Source: Oribacterium sp. (GTDB lineage: Bacteria; Bacillota_A; Clostridia; Lachnospirales; Lachnospiraceae). Taken from it: a DNA stretch of 17,706 nucleotides. The notes beneath the pieces were generated by a model. That model was not told where the DNA came from and did not search any database. It was given only the letters and a program-made list of their open reading frames with translations. How positions within the stretch are numbered: the stretch's first letter is position 1; every line of letters starts with the position of its first letter. Shown here piece after piece: positions 13,513 to 17,706 of the stretch. Both the position numbers and the translations under genes were made by a program. The DNA is taken from NCBI GenBank assembly GCA_017940955.1, contig JAGAXP010000076.1, positions 1 through 17,706 of the forward strand, in the 5' to 3' direction.

Positions 13513-14430
13513 ATGAATTATTTATCTCTTTCAGACTATCTAAAACAGACCTACGGTCAAAAGATTTATAAGATTTCTCTTCAATCCGGCTGCACCTGTC
13601 CTAACAGGGACGGAACCCTGTCCGTGGGAGGCTGCATCTTCTGTTCCGAAGGCGGCTCGGGAGATTTTGCCGCTCCGCTGCTTCCGGTAAAGGAACAGAT
13701 AGACATTGCCATAAAAAAAGTTGAACAAAAGCTGCCTGCCGGAAAAGAACATAAATTCATAGCCTATTTTCAGTCCTACACAAACACCTACGGAGACACA
13801 GCTAAGCTCAGGGCTTTGTATGAAGAGGCTCTCAGTGATGACCGGGTGGTTGCATTATCCATCGGAACAAGACCGGACTGCATAAAGGACGATATGCTTG
13901 AGGCATTGAAAAACCTTCAGACAAAGTACGGCAAAAAGATTTGGGTAGAACTGGGGCTTCAGTCCATACATGAAAGCACTGCCAAACGTATAAACAGAGG
14001 ATATCCTCTACCGGATTTTGAAGATACCTACAGAAAGCTGAAGGAAGCCGGTCTTACTGTCATCGTCCATGTCATCCTGGGGTTTCCCTGGGAAACCGAA
14101 ACGGATATGCTGGAAACCATAAGATATCTCTCTTCTCTTTCGCCCGTGCTTGACGGTATCAAGCTGCAGCTGCTCCATGTACTGAAAGGAACCCGGCTGG
14201 GGGAAGATTATCTTCGTGAGCCGTTTCATGTGTTGGAGCTTCAGGAATACTGCGATCTTGTAGTCAAATGTTTAAAGCTTTTACCGAAAGAGACCGTAGT
14301 GCACCGTATAACCGGAGACGGGCCAAAAAAGCTTCTTCTGGCTCCTTTATGGTCCGGAGATAAGAAAAAAGTTTTAAATACGCTTAATCGCGCGATAAAA
14401 CTTTCACAAATAAATGGCGCTTTGATATAG
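13513..14430 (+). CDS. TIGR01212/YhcC-type radical SAM protein
   Basis: A 305-residue radical S-adenosylmethionine protein. I chose the ATG at 13513 because the product then begins MNYLSLSDYLKQTYGQKIYKI, as family members do. A longer frame would need TTG at 13483. The iron-sulfur cysteines are C29, C41 and C44 in the CPNRDG...GGCIFC pattern. IGTRPDC, ELGLQSIHESTAKRINRGY and VHVILGFPWET are hallmarks shared with Elp3-like radical SAM enzymes. The reaction of this family is not established as far as I know. There is no clear Shine-Dalgarno before the ATG. A TATATA box at 13485-13490 would give a very short leader, so initiation may be nearly leaderless. Confidence 0.9.
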   Translation: MNYLSLSDYLKQTYGQKIYKISLQSGCTCPNRDGTLSVGGCIFCSEGGSGDFAAPLLPVKEQIDIAIKKVEQKLPAGKEHKFIAYFQSYTNTYGDTAKLRALYEEALSDDRVVALSIGTRPDCIKDDMLEALKNLQTKYGKKIWVELGLQSIHESTAKRINRGYPLPDFEDTYRKLKEAGLTVIVHVILGFPWETETDMLETIRYLSSLSPVLDGIKLQLLHVLKGTRLGEDYLREPFHVLELQEYCDLVVKCLKLLPKETVVHRITGDGPKKLLLAPLWSGDKKKVLNTLNRAIKLSQINGALI

Positions 14431-14600
14431 AATTGAACTATATAGCAACCGTGTGACATATCTTTATTAAAAATTTTAAAGAAGTCTGTTGCCTAATCCC
14501 AATTCCTTAAGTTAGAATAAGGTTAATATCTTAATTATGATACTTTGGTAATGAATTTTTAATATTTGAGGGAATGTTAGATATTCATTGGGGAAATAAG

Positions 14601-15920
14601 ATGACTGAGAGTAACATGAATAGTATGATTAATTTCGCAAAAACAGCCAGACATATCCTGGATAAAAGTCCGGATAAACGGTATGTTCTGGTGCGTTCAA
14701 ACATCAGGGATTTCAAGCTTGTGAATCAGATGTTTGGATTTCAGAAGGGAAATGAGATCCTCAACTGCATTAATGATTTCCTCTATGATCACAGGGACTC
14801 TTATGCCGCTTATGGTCAGATAGAGGTGGATCAGTTTGTATTTTTGGTGGAGAAGGAGAAGTTCTCACCCGGGGATTTTTCCGGTTTGCCACATATTTGT
14901 TCCGAACTTATAACCACAACTAAATTCCGTGTCCATATCCAGTTAGGGATTTATGAGATCGTAGATTCGCAGATGGAGATTTATTCCATGTGTGACAGGG
15001 CAAAGCTGGCCCTTAAATCCATAAAGATAGACGAACCGCTGTCCGTAGCATGGTATAACGAATCCATCATGGAAAGTCGCATCTATAACAAAAAGATCAT
15101 CAATGAATTCGAAAACGCCCTGGAAAACAAGGCATTTGTCATGTATCTTCAGCCTCAGGCCAATACCAAGGGTGAGATAATGAGTGCAGAAGCATTAGCC
15201 AGATGGAATCTGGAAGACGGAACTATCCTTTCTCCTTCACAGTTTATAAAGATACTGGAGGAGTCAGAACTTATCTGGAAGCTGGATCTTTATATGTGGG
15301 AAAATGCCGCAAAGCTGTTATCACAGTGGAAGGACGATCCGGAGAAAAGGAATCTGAGTCTTTCAGTAAACATTTCTCCCAAGGATCTTTACTATGTTGA
15401 TATAGAGAAAAAGCTGGTGGAGCTGGTCAAAAAATATGACATTTCTCCCGAAAAAATGAACATGGAGATAACTGAGTCAAGCTTCATTAACAACCCGGAT
15501 CTCTACATTGACCTGATCGCAAGACTTCATAATGCAGGCTTTGCGATCGAGATCGATGATTTCGGAAGCGGCTATTCATCTCTTAACATGCTTAAGAACA
15601 TCCGGGCGGATATCCTGAAGCTGGATATGGGATTTTTACATGACAGCAACGATCTCATACGTTCCCAGATAATCATTGATTCCATTATCGAGATGGCGAA
15701 GCGTCTTGATATGCAGGTTATTTCCGAGGGCGTTGAGTCCCAGGAGCAGGCAGCCTTTTTGAAAATCAACGGCTGTGATCTTTTCCAGGGCTTCTACTTC
15801 TCAAGACCTGTGCCGGTTGATAAATTCGAGACCGTACTTAAAGAATATAATCTTGAGAAGACTTCAACTCACGGATCTCATCCGAAAACCACAAGAGATC
15901 TTGTTGCAGAAACCGCATAA
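14601..15920 (+). CDS. Cyclic-di-GMP phosphodiesterase (EAL) with decayed GGDEF
   Basis: A 439-residue soluble signalling protein. The start at 14601 is supported by GGGGA seven bases upstream; an upstream ATG at 14574 has poor spacing. Residues about 25-145 are GGDEF-like, but the GGDEF signature reads GQIEVDQF (72-79), so cyclase activity is not expected; such domains often bind GTP as regulators. The EAL domain (about 175-420) looks active. E197 is in AEALARW, N257 in NISP, E289 in MEITES, the Asp pair 319-320 in IDDFGSGYSS and K340 in LKLD, with SEGVE and QGFYFSRP following. It should degrade c-di-GMP. No transmembrane or PAS domain is seen. The 170-bp upstream gap contains only a weak promoter-like A/T-rich region. 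Confidence 0.92.
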   Translation: MTESNMNSMINFAKTARHILDKSPDKRYVLVRSNIRDFKLVNQMFGFQKGNEILNCINDFLYDHRDSYAAYGQIEVDQFVFLVEKEKFSPGDFSGLPHICSELITTTKFRVHIQLGIYEIVDSQMEIYSMCDRAKLALKSIKIDEPLSVAWYNESIMESRIYNKKIINEFENALENKAFVMYLQPQANTKGEIMSAEALARWNLEDGTILSPSQFIKILEESELIWKLDLYMWENAAKLLSQWKDDPEKRNLSLSVNISPKDLYYVDIEKKLVELVKKYDISPEKMNMEITESSFINNPDLYIDLIARLHNAGFAIEIDDFGSGYSSLNMLKNIRADILKLDMGFLHDSNDLIRSQIIIDSIIEMAKRLDMQVISEGVESQEQAAFLKINGCDLFQGFYFSRPVPVDKFETVLKEYNLEKTSTHGSHPKTTRDLVAETA

Positions 15921-15941
15921 TACAGAACACTTAAATTAACA

Positions 15942-15990
15942 GTTCAGACGGTGGACCACCAACCCCGTCCCCTTGGTCCACCGTCTGAAC
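15942..15990. repeat. 17-bp perfect-stem hairpin with CCGTCCCCT loop
   Basis: Arms 15942-15958 and 15974-15990 are perfectly complementary over 17 bp (GTTCAGACGGTGGACCA). The 15-base loop ends in CCGTCCCCT. It lies 22 bp past the EAL gene stop. The neighbouring hairpin at 16050-16081 has an unrelated stem but the same loop core, as expected of a REP-like family rather than a simple terminator. Confidence 0.8.
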
Positions 15991-16000
15991 CGATACCACT

Positions 16001-16025
16001 AAAAGGAGCCCGAAGGGCTCCTTTT
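16001..16025. terminator. Bidirectional intrinsic terminator
   Basis: AAAAGGAGCCC, loop GAA, GGGCTCCTTTT: an 11-bp perfect GC-rich stem flanked by A and T tracts. It can therefore end transcription of the EAL gene on the plus strand and of the convergent choline-binding gene on the minus strand. Confidence 0.9.
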
Positions 16026-16049
16026 CTATGCCTTGAGTTATGTCTAATC

Positions 16050-16081
16050 CAAAACCAGGAGAACCGTCCCCTCTGGTTTTG
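16050..16081. repeat. Second hairpin with CCGTCCCCT loop
   Basis: CAAAACCAG (16050-16058) pairs with CTGGTTTTG (16073-16081). The loop contains the same CCGTCCCCT as the 15942-15990 hairpin, at the same place relative to the 3' arm. I recall GGGGACGGTT-type hairpins as dispersed repeats in Clostridia; membership in that family is inference. Confidence 0.7.
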
Positions 16082-16124
16082 CAGTTCCCATCCGGGGTTG
16101 AGTCGTCTGCCGGCGGGTTTTCTT

Positions 16125-17270
16125 TTATCCGGTCTGATTTCCAAGTATCATTTGAGAGGTTACATCGTAAGCCTCGTTCTGCTGTGTACCATATGAAGAA
16201 TTATGTCCCAAGGCTGCCAGCCATTTTCCATCATTTCCCACATAGTAGCCATCCGGAGTCCAAGTGTTGCTGAGCATCCCGTAATCTCCGAGATAATAGT
16301 AAGCTCCATGCCATTCCACCCATCCGGTCTGCATGTAACCGTTTTGGTTGAAATAATACCACTTATCCCCTATCTGCTGCCAGTTGTTTACTGTATAGCT
16401 GCCGTCGGAATTAAGATACCACCAGCCGTTTTGATCGAGCTTCCAGCTCCCGTTGGCATCCGCCGTAGGGGATAATGTTGTATATGATGAAGCTGCCGCA
16501 GCTTCTTCAGTCTCTGTCTCTGTCCCGAAGATATTGGCCTTTATGGAAGCCGCCTGTTCTGCTGAAAGATTCAGCACGTTGGAGATCGCATAGTTTCCTT
16601 TGTCATCGGAACCGTTGTTTGCCCGTACTGCAACGGAATATATGCCTGCACCGGTGAAATATTCATGAAAATCATAATGATCCTTTTTGGTTGAAACCCT
16701 TGTAACGTTATTGCCATCCCTGTAAAGAATAAGATCGTATGCATCGGCATTACCACTCCAGCTTACCCGCCCGGTTTCTGCATTCAAGGTTACATCCGTC
16801 ACCTTTGTACTCTTCGAGGATTTTTTGCTGCTTGAAGAACTGCTTGACTTCTTTGAGCTTGTAGAGCTTGAAACATTAACAGAATCCTTGTCTGTGGTTT
16901 CCACATATGCTGAGCTGCTCGCATCCTCAGACACATCAAGCTTGATGGTTATCTGGGAGCTTGATACCCTTTCAAATTCTTCGACATCGGCGTTTGTATA
17001 ATCACCAAAAATATTAACTCCGCTCTTTTTCATTTTACTCGACCAGGAATTGCCCGATCCGGCGTTCATCTTTATGGTAAGAATATCATCGCTCTTACTC
17101 GAAGAAGAAACTTTATAGCCTGAAAGCGCCGAATAATTTGTCACTGACAAGCTGTTTCCGTTTTTCGTAACAGTTATGGATACGCTGCTGTATTCCTGGG
17201 CAAATGCCGTAACGGAGTACAATATAAGCCCGGACAAAAGCCCTATGGCACCGCAAAATGTCTTTTTCAT
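16125..17270 (-). CDS. Secreted choline-binding-repeat surface protein
   Basis: A 381-residue exported protein. The signal peptide (1-24) ends in AFA before QEYSS. Residues 25-118 form an uncharacterised beta-rich region. About 133-155 is a Ser/Lys linker. About 157-235 resembles a fibronectin-III-like fold (VSWSGNADAYDLILYRDG, GIYSVAVRANN). From 274 to 352 there are roughly four choline-binding/cell-wall-binding repeats (GSWKLDQNGWWYL, GDKWYYFNQNGYMQTGW, GAYYYLGDYGML, GYYVGNDGKWL). These attach proteins non-covalently to choline or similar groups on the cell wall. No enzymatic domain is recognised. AGGAG lies seven bases before the ATG. The long leader and a 19-bp palindrome upstream suggest regulation. 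A c-di-GMP link to the neighbouring EAL gene is only a guess. Confidence 0.88.
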   Translation of the reverse strand: MKKTFCGAIGLLSGLILYSVTAFAQEYSSVSITVTKNGNSLSVTNYSALSGYKVSSSSKSDDILTIKMNAGSGNSWSSKMKKSGVNIFGDYTNADVEEFERVSSSQITIKLDVSEDASSSAYVETTDKDSVNVSSSTSSKKSSSSSSSKKSSKSTKVTDVTLNAETGRVSWSGNADAYDLILYRDGNNVTRVSTKKDHYDFHEYFTGAGIYSVAVRANNGSDDKGNYAISNVLNLSAEQAASIKANIFGTETETEEAAAASSYTTLSPTADANGSWKLDQNGWWYLNSDGSYTVNNWQQIGDKWYYFNQNGYMQTGWVEWHGAYYYLGDYGMLSNTWTPDGYYVGNDGKWLAALGHNSSYGTQQNEAYDVTSQMILGNQTG

Positions 17271-17285
17271 ATCTATCTCCTCTTC

Positions 17286-17362
17286 TATTTGTGAGACGGT
17301 GAAAGCGTCTTGCCTACTTGCTACCGCATAGCTTTAGCTGTATCTCATGGTTGGCAATCCTT
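17286..17362 (-). promoter_or_regulatory. Structured leader of the choline-binding gene
   Basis: On the minus strand TTGCC (17352-17356 region) can pair with GGCAA near 17310. Inside lie an ACC/GGT helix and an AGC-TAAA-GCT mini-hairpin. Closest to the gene is a hairpin AGACG/CGTCT with loop CTTTCAC (about 17293-17309). The layout suggests a folded RNA of about 75 nt. Parts recall c-di-GMP-I riboswitches (AAAGCTATG, GGTAGC), but the conserved order of that class is not met, so I do not assign it. Confidence 0.35.
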
Positions 17363-17416
17363 CCAAACCTATGAATACATATACCGCCTTAAGTCACAGT
17401 TTTCGTCTGAACTTCA

Positions 17417-17435
17417 AGGTGACAATTTGTCACCT
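17417..17435. promoter_or_regulatory. 19-bp perfect palindrome at choline-binding promoter
   Basis: AGGTGACAA, T, TTGTCACCT. On the minus strand it lies just downstream of an extended -10 box (TG, T, TACAAT at 17445-17453), so it would overlap the start of the transcript. It probably binds a repressor. It shares TGACA/TGTCA half-sites with the palindrome at 17595-17618. Confidence 0.6.
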
Positions 17436-17595
17436 GTCAGGATTATTGTAACATAGGGAACAATTATTTCCTTGTCTTTTAAGGTACGGTAATCTGACTT
17501 TTTATTACAAAATGATAAATAGCCTATAATTTTTTAATCAGGGTATAATCATTTTCGGAATATTGTCGTAAATAGATATATGTGAGTGAGTTTCA

Positions 17596-17616
17596 GTGTG
17601 ACAAAACCTGTCACAC
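17596..17616. promoter_or_regulatory. Related palindrome before the downstream gene
   Basis: GTGTGACA, five bases (AAACC), TGTCACAC: perfect 8-bp arms, 60 bp before the start of the partial gene at 17676 and just before TATAAATAC, a possible -10. The half-site matches the 17417-17435 palindrome but the centre is two bases longer. The stretch 17454-17595 between them is A/T-rich with TATAAT hexamers at 17525 and 17544 but no convincing -35. Confidence 0.5.
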
Positions 17617-17675
17617 CTATAAATACAGTTTTACTATTGTTTCAGCAAGGAATTAATGCTCTTACGGAGGAACCC

Positions 17676-17706
17676 ATGAAGTATATTCTTGACCTTAGCG
17701 ACGTAA
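17676..17706 (+). CDS. Start of an unidentified gene, cut by window end
   Basis: ATG preceded by GGAGG five bases upstream opens a frame reading MKYILDLSDV before the window ends. The ribosome site and the promoter-like region upstream make a real gene likely. Ten residues are too few to name it. Confidence 0.6.
   Translation, partial: MKYILDLSDV

Noticed and set aside
17286..17362. c-di-GMP-I riboswitch
   Set aside because: Fragments resemble it, but the conserved ACGCAAAGC segment and GNRA-capped helix are not found in the right order on either strand.

Overview
The window looks like a chromosomal segment of a low-to-mid GC Firmicute of the Lachnospiraceae type (Butyrivibrio, Roseburia and relatives). 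This rests on the strong AGGAG-type ribosome sites, a DUF3793 protein beside a Megasphaera-like short flavodoxin, a choline-binding-repeat surface protein, and a PTS cluster with a family GH13_4 enzyme. The genus is inferred; there is no rRNA or other marker to fix it. No phage, IS element, tRNA, rRNA or CRISPR array is visible.

Layout. (1) 28-1365, minus strand: DUF3793 protein and flavodoxin. The flavodoxin has a consensus promoter embedded in four tandem DtxR/IdeR-like boxes, so it is probably induced by iron starvation. (2) 1635-2120, plus: cyclophilin. (3) 2468-9428, minus: a sugar module read right to left as GH13_4 (amylosucrase family), Cof-type HAD phosphatase, sucrose-type PTS EIIBCA, HPr and Enzyme I. 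A divergent ROK fructokinase (9806-10684, plus) completes it. Together they suggest uptake and phosphorylation of sucrose or a related glucoside, intracellular cleavage, and phosphorylation of the released fructose. No GH32 sucrose-6-phosphate hydrolase is present. (4) 10942-13335, minus: an atypical ClC anion transporter, and a secreted or membrane Tim44-like protein with a zinc ribbon. (5) 13513-15920, plus: a TIGR01212/YhcC-type radical SAM protein and a c-di-GMP phosphodiesterase with a decayed GGDEF domain. (6) 16125-17270, minus: a signal-peptide, choline-binding-repeat surface protein with a long leader. (7) 17676-end: the first codons of another plus-strand gene.

The most unusual content is between genes. 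Two convergent gene pairs (cyclophilin/ptsI and fructokinase/ClC) are separated by copies of the same long nested palindrome. Its arms differ between copies at many positions, yet nearly every difference is matched in the opposite arm. Each copy reads as a symmetrical bidirectional intrinsic terminator wrapped in an extra conserved outer arm. One copy carries an inserted ~80-bp second repeat, which also stands alone at 12293-12371, again with a compensated stem. A third convergent junction (15942-16081) holds two hairpins with different stems but the same loop core. A ~27-nt hairpin motif is shared by the leaders of the DUF3793 and fructokinase genes. HPr has lysine in place of the regulatory Ser46.
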